This document shows, in pieces, positions 1 through 11,824 of a stretch of 64,000 nucleotides of DNA (the stretch's first letter is position 1; each line of letters opens with the position of its first letter). Source of the stretch: Umbelopsis ramanniana AG. Taxonomy: Eukaryota; Mucoromycota; Umbelopsidomycetes; Umbelopsidales; Umbelopsidaceae. The position numbers and the translations under genes are program-made. The stretch lies in assembly GCF_025399195.1 (NCBI RefSeq), contig NW_026252120.1, positions 1 through 64,000 of the forward strand, read 5' to 3'. The notes below the pieces were generated by a model that worked only from the letters and a program-made list of their open reading frames with translations, was not told the DNA's origin and made no database searches.

Positions 1-144
1 CTCCAGGACACCATCCGTTCCTTCAAGGAAATTCTTGAGGGCAAGTACGATTCCCTCCCCGAATCTGCTTTCTATATGCAAGGTTCTGTTGCCGATGTCG
101 TCAAGCGTGCTGAGGAGCTTGCCAAGGAGATGGAGAACCAGTAA
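1..144 (+). CDS. ATP2: ATP synthase subunit beta, mitochondrial (C-terminal end, partial)
   Basis: This is the last 47 codons and stop of the catalytic beta subunit of mitochondrial F1 ATP synthase. The reading frame is open from base 1 to a TAA at 142-144. It shows the family's C-terminal block: an RSFKEIL...KYD.LPE.AFYM stretch followed by a helix ending in EELAKEME. The nucleotide-binding domain lies outside the window. Codons are strongly biased to C-ending forms, as expected of a highly expressed gene. Identification rests on this C-terminal signature only, but that signature is distinctive. Confidence 0.9.
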   Translation, partial: LQDTIRSFKEILEGKYDSLPESAFYMQGSVADVVKRAEELAKEMENQ

Positions 145-2894
145 TTCACTATCACTAGTTGAAAGTGCAAGAAAGATGGCTTTTTCTTGACGTTGAAATT
201 GTCATGAGCTAAACAGAAAATGAAATTTAAGCCGACCATAGATCATTTTCTCATCAAACCCCAATAAAAACAAATACAGTCGTTATATTCACTTTTGAAA
301 GTGTTGTTCAGCAATGGTTAAATGCATGTTAGCAAAGTTGATAACTTACTCATATTGCAACAAAAGACAAGAAACCCTCTTGAACATTGTAAACACGGCT
401 TTTATGGATAAGCAGTTAGTGATCCTTTACAAGAATATTGACTTTAGTCGGTCAAGCAGCAGTTGAATAAATAAACGACTTCAGTTGCATGCATTGAGGT
501 TTTTTCAGGACGTTCTTATACTGTCAAAAAGATTTGATGCTCAGGCATATATTAGATCGATACGTAAACATATTGGGAACACAGGCCTATATCATTTTCT
601 ATCATCTGTAACGTTTCATGCCATAATGGAATAAAGGCCCAAAGTACAAAATTTTCTTTAAGTAATTTTACAGGGTGTTGGTGACCAAAAGTTTTCCTGG
701 CCCCTTTTACGTGCGATTCCACCACTCTAAGGTTGACCAGAAGGTAGTCAATGAAATTCCCTCAGTTTTCTATGACTGAACAATGATTTCCCTTAGAATG
801 TATGAGGGACGGTTCTGGGACTTTCAAAATAAACGTTGTGGTGAATGCTCTAATTACCAGATTCCATATTGTGCAGATCCCATTTTGAAACTGTGGAAAT
901 CAATCTACCCGATACCAAATTTGAGATTCGAAGGATCACAACCATATCGTTTGAACGTCGACTAGGCTGCTACAGCTCACGGTATAGGTCCCGGTGATCC
1001 GAGATATGTAAATTTGGCCGTATTCGGCAGTAATGTTGATTAGCTTCGTTTACGTTGGCATGTATACAGTATATCACTATCCATTGGTTAGACTGTGCTC
1101 AAGACGCAGAATTCAGTTACAATTTGAACTGGTGGCCGAGCCATTGACTTTTTTTTTTAAACGTGCCCATTTGAAAGGTTCACAACCGCTGCTCTATCAT
1201 CAAATGTACGCAACTTCCTTCAGTTCAACGGCATATCCAGAAAACGAGCTCATCGACATTCCAACTATAGTCTTTTCGAAATGATCTGGTTACGGCCATC
1301 TAATGACATGCTCCTTCTACTCGAACAAGCGCTCTAAATGTCTTTTCAATCCCTGTCATCCCGACAATTTCGGCTGAGGGTCTTGTGTAGTTCTATGAAA
1401 AATCTTGCTTTGGTTAAGATTAAGGAGTGCAACTGACTGCATGGCATGTTGTTTGCAGTATTGTAAATCTCACATATGAAAATTGAATTTCAACCTATGT
1501 AACAGTGATGCTGATTCAATGTGTTTAGCTGTCGGCTAATGAGTAAAATTAGAAATTGCGAAACGTGGTGGCTATTGTTGTCAACCTAGCCATTGAAAGT
1601 ACCTTTTTACTTTTGCAAAGTAGAGATAACGCATATACTGTTCATTTCCTCAACCAATTTACTGATTCGCCTGTGAATTGCAAATATAGACAGCTAGCAG
1701 TGCGAAGACTAGAAGCTTGACTGGAAGTTATAAGTGGCACTTAGGGAGAATCTACCAATGGGCGGCAGATCAGCCGTTGACGCCCCTTTTCCTTTCATGG
1801 TCAGAGATCAATTTGAAAGGGAGACAAAGAAATACCACGTAAATAGCCAGCTAATAGTCCAATTCGATAAACAACTTTCTCACAAATCACTGCAGTATGT
1901 GATATAAATAATTAGGCGCTTACTAAAATCATGTGCTTCTGTGGTCTGGGTCACATTTTTTTTGCTGATTTATGAGTTACGCTGAATGGAAGCAATAACA
2001 AATGTGACATACTTTGTTCATGGCAATCACGTTCACGTTAGCCCACGTTTTCTACAATCATAGATGATGTCACCACACATTGGCATAGAAAGATATTGAT
2101 AACCGAAAGTGAATGGAAGGTAACAGCGGCAGTAAGATTGATGATACAGACGCTATGCACGATATTGGCCAAACCAGTTTGAGTCCGTTAACACTGATGC
2201 AGCTGTTTTGGGAGGGGGCAGCAAGAGAGAATAGAAGTAGTAGAGAAGAATAGTGGAGAACGCTACACATGTCCACGCAAAAGATGCGCGGAATTGTCAG
2301 TAACAAACAAAAGTAAGCTTGTCTCCTGGACGATTGTGGTAAACGATACAGCACCAACAAACTAGCCAATCGCCATTTCAGCGAGCTCATTCAAATGATA
2401 ATAAATATTCATTTCCTCTAGATGGCTATTATGCAGTACTCGCCAGTAAAGACTTAGAAAACATATCAAAAACGTGCATTCATAGACATGTCAAACAGAC
2501 TCCATCTATCGTTCGCCAGTTTCCGTGTGTTGATGAAGGCTGTAGATGCGCATTTAAAACCAAGGCTGGCCTTACCAATTTACATGCCGAGGAAACCAAT
2601 TTCAAATGTCTGGTATCAAAATTTGGTTGGGTTCATAAAGCTAATGCTTCTTCCAACAATCACATCATATATCTGGCTCTTAAGGCCAAGTTTCATGCAT
2701 GAATTTCATCAACGGAAGACATTAAAATTCAACACAAGGTATTTTAGCCACGTTTCATATTCGAAGGAATGATTTGATAAACTTATTGCAAATTTATTTT
2801 TATTTGCTCTATTATTATTGATGTTGAAAATTGCTTGGTATATACAGTATTGTAGTTGAAAAAGTAGAAAATTGTACATGAACAGTAAGAAGAT
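145..2894. other. Long AT-rich spacer with no convincing gene
   Basis: About 2.7 kb between the ATP2 stop and the end of the phosphate transporter. The open frames here (for example 783-965, 1033-1284 and 2070-2390 minus) are short, have no recognisable motifs, and do not join into a longer protein by splicing that I could find. The right-hand part (2517-2702) holds a zinc-finger-like remnant listed separately. The rest may be promoterless spacer or decayed repeat. I see no tRNA or terminal repeats. Confidence 0.5.
2517..2702 (+). pseudogene. Decayed C2H2 zinc-finger-like fragment
   Basis: In the frame starting at 2517 the translation gives a C-x4-C pair, then a hydrophobic F and L at the classic zinc-finger positions, then a His one residue out of register, followed by E-E-T and another Cys ten residues on. 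It resembles the N-terminal C2H2 fingers found in some fungal DNA transposon proteins, with at least one His lost or shifted. The frame ends at a TGA after about 60 codons and has no clear start. I infer a relic of a mobile-element or zinc-finger gene. Chance resemblance is possible. Confidence 0.25.
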
Positions 2895-4490
2895 TTAAAC
2901 CTTCTCAGCACCGGAGAGACCAGCAGATTCAACAATTGCGAAGTTGGGCTCTTCTTCAAACTCCTCAAGATCCTTGCCCTTAGATTCAGGGATACAGAAC
3001 CAGGTGATGATAGCACCGAGGGCCATGACACCAGCAAAGATACCCAAGGTTTGGGGAAGGAAAGCGTGTTGACCAGTAGTAGTGTCACCGATTTCAACAA
3101 CAACGTTGAAGGCAAAGGAAGCAAGAATAGCACCGGCCTTACCGCAGGCAGCAGAGATACCGTGAGCAGAAGCACGAACTTTAGTAGGGAAGACTTCACC
3201 AGGAATAATGAAGGTAGTAGCGTTGGCACCCCAGTTTTGGAAAAGTTGGGCAAGAGTGAAGATAACAATGAAACCAGGCATGGAGCTGTTCAAAAGCTGA
3301 TGGTAAGCACCACCAAGGACGGCAAACAAAACGGCGCAGACTGTGAAACCCATAAGCTGAATGGTGCGACGACCCATCTTCTCAATGGTAAGGACAGTGA
3401 GATAGTAACCGGGAACACTACCAAGAGCAGAGATGATGATTTGACCAGTAGCATTGCTCCAGAGAGTCTCCCAAGGAGTAGACTTAGCAGAGAAACCAAT
3501 AGCATTGAGAATGATGCTGTTGTTGAGACCAAGACCGTAGAAAGCGATATCGATGAGGAACCAAGTGGAAGCAGTTCCGAAAAGAAGCTTGAAGTTCTTC
3601 CATTGACCGAAATAGGCACGGAATTCAGCCCAGTGGTTACGTTCTTGTCTTTCAACGCGGGTAGTTTGTTGAACCAATTCATCGGAGGCATGTTGTCCCT
3701 TGGCAGCAGCAGCAGCTTCAGCATCGTGTTGGACGTTCAAGGCGTAACGAGGAGACTCGGGCATGGTGAATCTGAGATAGATGGTACCGACAGCGGGAAC
3801 GCAGCCAAGACCAATACAGATACGCCAGACATAATCGAGAGCCATAACGTCGTTGTTGACGGCAGTCTTGAAGCAAGCCAAGACGATGAGAGTAACGATA
3901 GAAGCGGCCAAGTTACCAATACCTTGCATGGAGAAAATCAAAGCCATCATCATACCACGACGGCCAGCAGAGGACCACTCAGAAGTGATAGTAGCAGACA
4001 TGGGATAATCACCACCAATACCGAAACCAAGAATCAAACGCCAGAAACCAAGGAAACCAATGACGGAGACACCGCGAACGGCAGAAGCAGAAGTAGCACA
4101 GTTGATAGTACCGAGAATAATAATAAGAAGTTCGAAACCGTAGATTTTGCGACCGAAGATATCACCACAGAAACCGAAGAAGAGCTGACCGAACATGGTA
4201 CCGACACTGGACATACCCTTGAGGACACCTTCAATGTTGGCAGGCATCTTGTTGTTGTTGGAGGAGTAGTAGACATATCCAAGCATGGGGGTGACCAAGT
4301 TGATGATGAAGACATCGTAAGAATCGGTGAAGAAACCAGCACCAGAGGTAAGGAGAGTACGGACGGTGAACCAGTTCCAGTATCCAGCACCGCTCTTATC
4401 GAGCTTTTCCAAGGAGGCCAACTTGTAAGCGGCTTGGTCCAACTGCTCTTGTTCGACGTTATAGATAGACGGGGATTGAGGAGTCGACAT
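2895..4490 (-). CDS. PHO84: Inorganic phosphate:H+ symporter, PHO84-like (MFS)
   Basis: A single uninterrupted 531-codon frame, unusual among its intron-rich neighbours. It encodes a major-facilitator phosphate transporter of the plasma membrane that couples Pi uptake to protons. Visible signatures are the N-terminal FFTDSYDVFIINL segment of TM1, the GRK loop after TM2-3, the family motif GGDYPMSATITSEW near residue 170, the PESPRY block after TM6, a charged central loop (about residues 250-290), and six more membrane segments ending in PESKGK.LEE. Length matches the family (about 520-590). Codon use is strongly biased, which leaves long open frames on the opposite strand; those are shadows. 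The start is the first Met in frame, with a TATA box about 70 nt upstream. Expression is probably phosphate-regulated, but no clear Pho4 cluster is visible. Confidence 0.93.
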   Translation of the reverse strand: MSTPQSPSIYNVEQEQLDQAAYKLASLEKLDKSGAGYWNWFTVRTLLTSGAGFFTDSYDVFIINLVTPMLGYVYYSSNNNKMPANIEGVLKGMSSVGTMFGQLFFGFCGDIFGRKIYGFELLIIILGTINCATSASAVRGVSVIGFLGFWRLILGFGIGGDYPMSATITSEWSSAGRRGMMMALIFSMQGIGNLAASIVTLIVLACFKTAVNNDVMALDYVWRICIGLGCVPAVGTIYLRFTMPESPRYALNVQHDAEAAAAAKGQHASDELVQQTTRVERQERNHWAEFRAYFGQWKNFKLLFGTASTWFLIDIAFYGLGLNNSIILNAIGFSAKSTPWETLWSNATGQIIISALGSVPGYYLTVLTIEKMGRRTIQLMGFTVCAVLFAVLGGAYHQLLNSSMPGFIVIFTLAQLFQNWGANATTFIIPGEVFPTKVRASAHGISAACGKAGAILASFAFNVVVEIGDTTTGQHAFLPQTLGIFAGVMALGAIITWFCIPESKGKDLEEFEEEPNFAIVESAGLSGAEKV

Positions 4491-4560
4491 TTTAGCCAGA
4501 AGGGGAAGAGGAGGTTAAGATAGAGGAATAATTTGAAAACAAGGAGATGTAGGTTCGCCT

Positions 4561-4567
4561 CTTTATA
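4561..4567 (-). promoter_or_regulatory. TATA box for the PHO84-like gene
   Basis: TATAAAG read on the minus strand, 71-77 nt upstream of the start codon at 4490. Position and sequence fit a fungal core promoter. Confidence 0.5.
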
Positions 4568-4906
4568 GGTTTGGTAAAAATTATGTCTTGGAAGACTTTT
4601 GATGGGCCAAAGTCGGGACTGAGTTTCAGATTATTTCTTTTTAATCCCATTTCAGAATAACACCTGAGCCCGCGTGCGCCAATGAAGACGATGTCGATGT
4701 TGTACTAACCCACATGTGTCCTCACGCAGGTTCACAAAAGAAGATGAGTGATCTATTACTGCTATGTATTGATATTCTTGAAATGACAAAAGTATGAAAA
4801 AATTTTCACTCGCAGGGTCTTGGTGTACTCTAGATTTTGATCATTTCCAATCAGTTTTTGACGCGAACTCAGCCATTGCATTTTGCATTGATGAGAAGCG
4901 TGGGGG

Positions 4907-4996
4907 AAAGCATAAAGATGATTGGCTGACCCAAGAAATCCTTCGATACCTGTCAATGCTCCAACGTGCGGCAAAAGAATAAATATGATTGGCTGA
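4907..4996 (-). repeat. Direct repeat carrying CCAAT boxes upstream of PHO84
   Basis: Two 23-bp copies (4907-4929 and 4974-4996) match at 21 of 23 positions with a 67-bp period. Each contains GATTGGCTGA, that is an inverted CCAAT box (TCAGCCAATC on the strand of the transporter gene). A third, shorter TGATTGGC lies at 5036-5043. A CACGTT hexamer on the minus strand (4963-4968), a Pho4-type half-consensus, sits between the two copies. The cluster lies about 420-550 nt upstream of the PHO84 start and is a plausible upstream activating region for HAP/NF-Y. Confidence 0.4.
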
Positions 4997-7822
4997 GTTG
5001 ACGCCACCTTAGCATGTGTGGTATTAAAATGAATTTGATTGGCAGCGGGATGGCAAGCCACAAGACCAATGGAGTTGCTCACGATGGTTTCCCTAATAGG
5101 CGATAAAAGTTCGTGCACCGAAATAAGCCTTATTCATGGAACAGTGGCGGAAAGTCAGTTCCACGCTTGGCTATAGCAAAGTTATGAAGGCCATCCTGTT
5201 TTAAACCAATGTGTGAAGACGTTTGACGCATAATCCAACTTTAATCGGTATGGTAGCAACGATATGCCATTTTTCCGATTTTACTAGCCAGCTGATGGCA
5301 TCAATGATCAATATTTACACAGTGCAATCGAACATTATCTAGATCATGAATCTTGAATTTCCATAGGCTGATTTATTTTTTACATCAGCAATATGCATTG
5401 TGGAGCATGTGCGGTATAGTACTGGCAATTCAGGCAGCCGGCGGGTTTTACTAGTTATGGCAAATACCTAGATTCTGAAAACTGGCGATCTTTAGGATAC
5501 CTGAGACCATGTCGACCATAGAAAAGAGGGCGCCATCAGTGGTTCCTGTCCGACATGAACCAACGAGTGTGGTTGTCTCACTTTGAATTTAAGGTGTGAT
5601 AGACAGACTGGAAGCCAGAAACTGTTAAAGAAAAACATTACCACTCCGCTGTCATCTCCCTTACAAAATTGATAACACAGATAAAGTGTTGGGATCTTAG
5701 CTAATTTAAGGATGGATACTGGGAAACAGTGCGATCACAGGCACGAATGACCACTGAAACTGTGTAATGCCAGTACGTAACCGTTGGACAGGGGGTTAGA
5801 TCACCATTCAAACCGTGCATTGAGGGCAGATGCGCGGCTTTACCCCGACGCTCAAACATCGGCTCATTCTTGATAAATTTAAATACTGTTAGTATTTACT
5901 TTAAGCTGATAACTTTTATAATAATGACTCAAACTACAACAGATGATCACTCCTGCTGTCTGCTATATGCTTATCTTCACTTGGCGTAGAGGGTAGTGTA
6001 GGAGAAACATGGAATAAGGCTAATTATATGTCACACTCTACTCCGGTGATTTTCTTTGACACCGCTTATTTCATCTGGAAGAAAGAACATCTCACCACTA
6101 CAATTGAGTTGAGAACCTTATGTACAATGCTTCCAACAATATCTTTGATGCTGGATTTCACACCGTTTAATGACACACCTTGTAGAGAGACGTTAGCCAG
6201 CTATTTGAACCTACAGATATGACCGGCACTTTTGTTGCACCTTCTTCCCCATGCTATTTTTCTACAATGGTAGAAAGGTCATCAACTTATTGTTTGTCAA
6301 TTCATGTTAGCATGTATAGCTATATGGCCATCATGAACTCAAGTGTAATCCATAATGCTTGACAAGATGTATACTGCTTAATCAGTTTGATGGCAATTTT
6401 AGCGGCATTAGATGTCACCGGGGATACGCAGCCAGCATTCTCCTCTTGATCCCTGGGCCAAGATGGTAGTGTGGATTGATTTTAAAGACAGATATTATAA
6501 AATTCGCTCATGATGTGACATGTTCTAATCTCAAAGCTAACGGTATACTGTAGTTCTTGCTCATGGTATAGCAAAATTAAGAACATATAGTACTGGAGGT
6601 TATGGGAAATTTGAGACGTTAGAAGTTTTAATGCTTAGCGTCTGCCATTTCTTGGCAAACGCTCAGATGAGTCCTAAGGCATATTGGCTGTGTACTGGGG
6701 TTTCAAGCCGTCTGTTTTTCAAATTGTTCCAGAGGAGACACAGGTCTTAATTTCGTCCCTATTTGAACCTTGGCCTGAAGCATACCAGTATACAGGGCAT
6801 TTTTTTTTTTTGAGAGTGGCCTTTTGAATCAATGTGAGTTTTCGCCGCTATAGGCGGCACCGACAAAGGACTGTCACCTAAAAATCGACGCTCGACATCA
6901 GGAAAGTGTCGTAACGAATGCATAGCCTGCATTGTCATGGTATTAGGGGTCGCATCTCAGTGAGGCAGCGTTTTTTGTCGGTTTCAAAATAGACAATGCC
7001 TTATTGATGTCCATTTTGTGAAAAGATTTGTCTTCAAAATATCGACTATAGGTATTTATTAGGGAAAATATGAGGTATGCAGCGACGATGAGAAATAATT
7101 GTGCGTGATGGATACTTGGACATACCATACATACAAAGATTTTCAAGCAACAAATTCTACGTCTTGTAAATATGCTGTTGTTGATCGAGCCTTTGTACTC
7201 ACGAGACGGCTGATGGAAAGTAGAGTATTCTACACATTGCTCAAAGTGCCTTTGCTTGAAATACATTGATTGGGAAAGTGCTAGACAACAGAAAATATGA
7301 CGTTGTTGAGTAACCTGTCACATCAAGCAGAATCGACGGTTTTCTGGTAGGCACCAAATTTATGTGCGTAAAAGAAATGTGCCGTGGGAGTGTGACTAAA
7401 TTGCAGGCATAGGCCAACTTTTATCTGATGAAAGTTTTTCATTTACTTCTCTCCAACTCGAGCTACACATAGGCTATACATTTCGTTCTTTCTCCGGTTT
7501 GCAAAATCAGCTTCGGTCTCATCAACTAGAAACAAACGCTGTTCCTGACGGTATGATACTTTCTTCTTTCTGCGGATACACCTATCACCGAACAAGAGGA
7601 CAATGCACTAGATAATCAAGAATGCCATAGATTAAAAAAGTTGTCTATACGTCTAGTACGGGTTAAAAGCCTTTGCCAATAGGTCACACACCGTCTCTTC
7701 ATGACATTTTGACCATAATCATTTGCCATCCCAGTGACTGCCTTTTTTTGGACGGGCCAAGTCAGGCAGACCCCCTTCCAGCTTGGGCTACCTCGACTGT
7801 CTTTCCTTTGATTGATATTGTC

Positions 7823-10237
7823 ATGGCGCCAGATTACCGTTGCGGTATCGTCCATTTCAACGACGTATATCATGTTTCTCCAGGTAAATCAGAGCCTGTA
7901 GGAGGAGCAGCCAGATTCACGACCGCCATTCGAGATTCTCGACAGCACCTAGAATCGCAAGGCTATTCCGACCCTATGGTTCTCTTCAGTGGTGACGTTT
8001 TTTCACCAAGTACTGAGAGCTCAATAACTAGAGGAAAGCACATGTACGTGAATTTATATGGAAGCCCCATCATGACTGTACGTTTGCTAATAGCCTGATA
8101 GGCCAGATATACTCAATCAATTAACTATTGACGCCGCTTGTGCGGGCAACCATGGCAAGTAAGCACGGTGTTTTAAAATAGTAGACTTTGACGGCATTCT
8201 CATGCTCCATATTACTTTAGATTTTGACTTTGGGTTACCACAATTACAAAAGCTCATGAAAATGACCAACTTTCCTTGGCTACTGTCCAACGTACTGGAC
8301 AAAAACACAAACTCACCACCAATAGGCGTCAAAAGACATCTTGTTCTAGAGTGTAAAACCAGTGGACTTCGCATCGGAGTTATTGGCTTGGTTGAAAAGT
8401 AAGTTGGTGTATTCTCTGTACGTCATCCCAAGCGCATGTACTTTGGTATTAACCTTCGGAAACAGAGAATGGATAGACACCATCCCTTCGTAAGTTCCTT
8501 GGAAAATGTTTCAGTGCACGGTGTATGAGAATTACTCGTGACTTGAGATATTAACCTTCATTTGCTGATGGATAGATTTCCTCCTGAATTGGAATATCAT
8601 GACTTTGTGAACGTGGCTAAAGACATGTCCCGTAAACTACGGGATCCGAATGGCGAAGACCATGTTGACTTGGTGGTGGCTTTGACGCATATGCGAGTTC
8701 CAAATGATATAAAGCTTGCAAACGAGTGTCAAGAGGAAATAGATTTGGCTCTGGGAGGGTAAGTTTGCGTGCGAATGAATGAGAGAAAACGTGAGATAAA
8801 TGGATTGACTTTTTGATTACTGTTATTTTCAGACATGACCATTTTTACTATATATCGAAAGGAATAGATATTGTAGGTGATACATGGACTAGAGAGAAAA
8901 ATATAGATGAAATAGGATTTGATCCGGAAGAGGGTATTCCAGCGTCTACAAGGCTTCGTGTCGTGAAAAGCGGAACCGACTTTCGAGAGCTATCCGAAAT
9001 CACTATGGATATCGCTAGAGACGAAAATGGACAATGTAGGATTGACGCTATTCGAGGTAAGGATGAAATGGGTAATAAGTTGCTTGGAGGTGGCATATAG
9101 TCTAACTAAAGAATTCTACAAGTGACCAGGAAACCTATCACATCAGATGTCGCGGTAGATAAAGAAACTGAAAGATTGGTCGATGATATTGGAAAAACTG
9201 TATCAGCCAAAACGGAATACGCCATTGGCTATACCTTGGAAGCGCTCGATGGTAGAAGTAGTGCTGTGCGTACAAAGGAAACCAACCTTGGCAATTTGAC
9301 AAGCGACTTGATGATGAATGCATACAACTCTGTCATTGGTCAAGTGGACGCTGCGTTCTGTTGCGGTGGTACATTTCGTAGTGACAAAATTCATGGCCCA
9401 GGTCCTGTCACGCTGGGTGATATTTTGGACATATTTCCATATGAAGATCCAGTAGTGGTCATCAAGGTAACTGGTCAGCAGCTATGGGACGCTCTCGAGA
9501 ACAGTGTCTCTGAATACCCGAAACAAGAAGGGCGGTTCCCACAACTGGCTGGATTACGTATTGAATGGAATCCATCCGCTGAACCAGGCAAGCGACTTCG
9601 CAAAGTGCATATGGTGGTTCATTCCAAACAAGGTGTGTCAGAATGTCTGGAGTCTGGTCGTTCATCTTCACCATTCAATTATGAGCCAGTCCCGGTTCGA
9701 CCCAATCAAGAACGTTACAAGCTAGAGAATATGGTGCCTTTGGACCTTCAAAAGCATTATTGGCTGGCTACCCGTGCTTATATGGCTGATGGATATGATG
9801 GATTTCATTCCTTGAAGGTTGGCGCAAAGAACGTCTTGATTGATGACGAGCAAGGTCTTATCATTTCAACTTTGTATCGAAAGTTTTTCCTTGGTTTGAA
9901 GTATGTCAACGCCATCCAAGACACCCTAACTGAAAAACATCATCATGATGAAAAGGTCCAAGCAATTGTTGCTAATGTAGCGCACAAGTGGCGGAACAAG
10001 GCAAGCAATCGAACTGAAAGTCCAGAACGTCCGGAAACCAAGGCGCTACGACACTGCACGACAGCAGCAATCCGTAAAGCTTTTACAGGCTCCATACGCG
10101 GCCATCCCGAGTGCGTAAAAAGCGAAAGTGATGATGAAGAGGATGAAGTACACCCCACGAGCAACTCACACTGGGTCCGGCGATGGGCTAGTATTGCGCC
10201 TACAGTTGATGGACGCATCATAGCGGTCGATGATTAG
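7823..10237 (+). CDS. 5'-nucleotidase / UshA-like metallophosphatase family protein
   Basis: Seven exons: 7823-8043, 8102-8154, 8221-8398, 8466-8489, 8576-8758, 8833-9056, 9123-10237, giving 665 aa. The N-terminal half is a calcineurin-like phosphoesterase domain with metal-binding motifs HFNDVYH (residue 11 on), FSGDVFSPS, GNHDFDFG and GGHDH. The C-terminal half is the 5'-nucleotidase C domain with TKETNLGNLTSD, the substrate-site FRSD stretch and the MADGYDGF block. An acidic tail follows. No signal peptide is visible, so a cytosolic nucleotidase or cyclic phosphodiesterase is likelier than a secreted one. Exon 4 is only 24 nt. The second intron starts with GC rather than GT, because only GCAAGT at 8155 restores the GNHD motif. 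An upstream in-frame Met (7673) exists, but homology starts at 7823. Confidence 0.88.
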
Positions 10238-11824
10238 GTTAACTTCTGTGCCTATCCACCCGAATTGAATGAAAGGGAAGGGAAAGGGAAAAAAGGAGAT
10301 ACCAAATAGAAATTGATAAATGACCGAATTGAAATCATATTTACCAAATAAAACGATGCTACGATCAAGAGTAAAAGTACTCTATCTTCGCGTAGAGTAT
10401 TTTGTGCAAATTTTTCGTAATTTGCAATATTTAAACAAAAGATAGGACACAGCAAAAGAGATAGTTGACAACGCAATGAGCACTGGCCACCAGTTGATAT
10501 AAATTTCGTACTATTATATCCTCAGTACAGGATGAGACCTGAAGAAATTGCCATTATTTCTCTCAAGATAACAATATAATAATCAATTTTGAAAACGGAT
10601 GGGATACCAGAGTGCCACCCCATATTTCCATGAAATGTACCATGATGCATTTGAAAATAAGATAAACAGGCGCGCAAACGCAACGTGGCATTTTTGAAAT
10701 CTTTGTGATTACTTCACTTTCGGCTGTCCATCTAGGAAGGTCTCTTACATAACTTTCGAAGAATTACCAGCGATGGTCTCTTGCTCGACTGGGACTACGT
10801 TTCTTTAATTTATTTTTCAGACATCTTTCGAAAATTTGCAGCGTTTGCTGGCGGTTACTGGATTGAGCTGCTGTCATAGAATTATTTTTTTTACCAAAAC
10901 AAACGCAGCGGACGAAGCGGTGGAAATATACCCGTTATGTGAAATTCCAAGAAAATTGTTGATTGTAACACGAACTATCACTTTATGAAAGATTGCCAAT
11001 AGAACAACAAAGAGTTGAAACCAGATTATATGGCGATCAGCTTCATCCATTCACTTCGACTACTTGTATGTTTTCATATGCAATTTTGCGGTTTCGCATT
11101 TAATTGGAACAATCTGCCATTCCTGTTTGCCAATATCCAAAACTTACCAGACGTCGCATCTCTCGCAAATAATGGTCACAAAAGATGTAAGGCAAAAGAG
11201 TATGAAGAGATGCTCTGAAATTTCTTTTTTTTCCTCGTCCTTTCTGAGTGAGAACCTTAGAAAGCCACCTTCAAGCAAGAATCTTTTGAAATAATGGCGT
11301 AAAAATGATCAGCATGTAAAGATGCGCATCACAATTGATGTGCAAAAAAAAGGCTTTTCTCTGCTTGTGATTGAGGTACATAGTGTATAGCAACGTTTGC
11401 TCTCAATCAATGTCAATTGACAGTGTATTGGACGATATGTAACGTCAGTCGTTTTCTGTCATGTTCGTTGGGTGCGCTGTATTTTCTGATCCCTGCATTT
11501 AAGGGCAAGGGTTTTCACAAGGGCCCAGCCTCAGAGAAACAGAGATGATCATCGCCACCAATGGCTGTTCAAACCAGACGGGATATATAAGACATTAGTG
11601 AATGGTCTCTGGCAAGTACAGCAGAGCCAACGACAGAAGCAATCCAGTGTTGGATTAGTCTACTTGCCATTCATGTAGCTGTTGTTACACGGTTGACCCG
11701 CTTGCCCTGAAAAGTCTGCCTTGTTTCCCGCCTAATTTTTCCATTTCCCTTTTTTTTTTTCGGGTTGTAAAAATCCGCCTCTTTTTGGGTGGAGGTCGCT
11801 TCTTCTTTCACTTCATCTAATAGA
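10238..11824. other. Spacer before mevalonate kinase
   Basis: About 1.6 kb without a recognisable gene. Short frames at 11015-11294 have no motif. A TATATAA at 11584-11590, about 235 nt before the ERG12 start, may be its core promoter, followed by a pyrimidine-rich leader ending just before the ATG. Confidence 0.45.

Larger units (their letters stand above)
4491..7822. other. Long spacer, PHO84 promoter side to 5'-nucleotidase
   Basis: About 3.3 kb with only short, motif-free frames (such as 6028-6222 plus and 6943-7266 minus). The first 550 bases hold the TATA box and CCAAT repeat of the divergent phosphate transporter. The last few hundred bases should contain the promoter and leader of the 5'-nucleotidase gene. 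I found no splice-joined coding sequence, tRNA or inverted terminal repeats in the middle. Confidence 0.5.

Noticed and set aside
5761-5830. TTCAAACC-containing stretch as a tRNA B box
   Set aside because: No matching A box or acceptor stem can be folded around it.
10252-10476. Minus-strand frame after the 5'-nucleotidase
   Set aside because: Low-complexity hydrophobic shadow of an AT-rich 3' region, no start context or motif.
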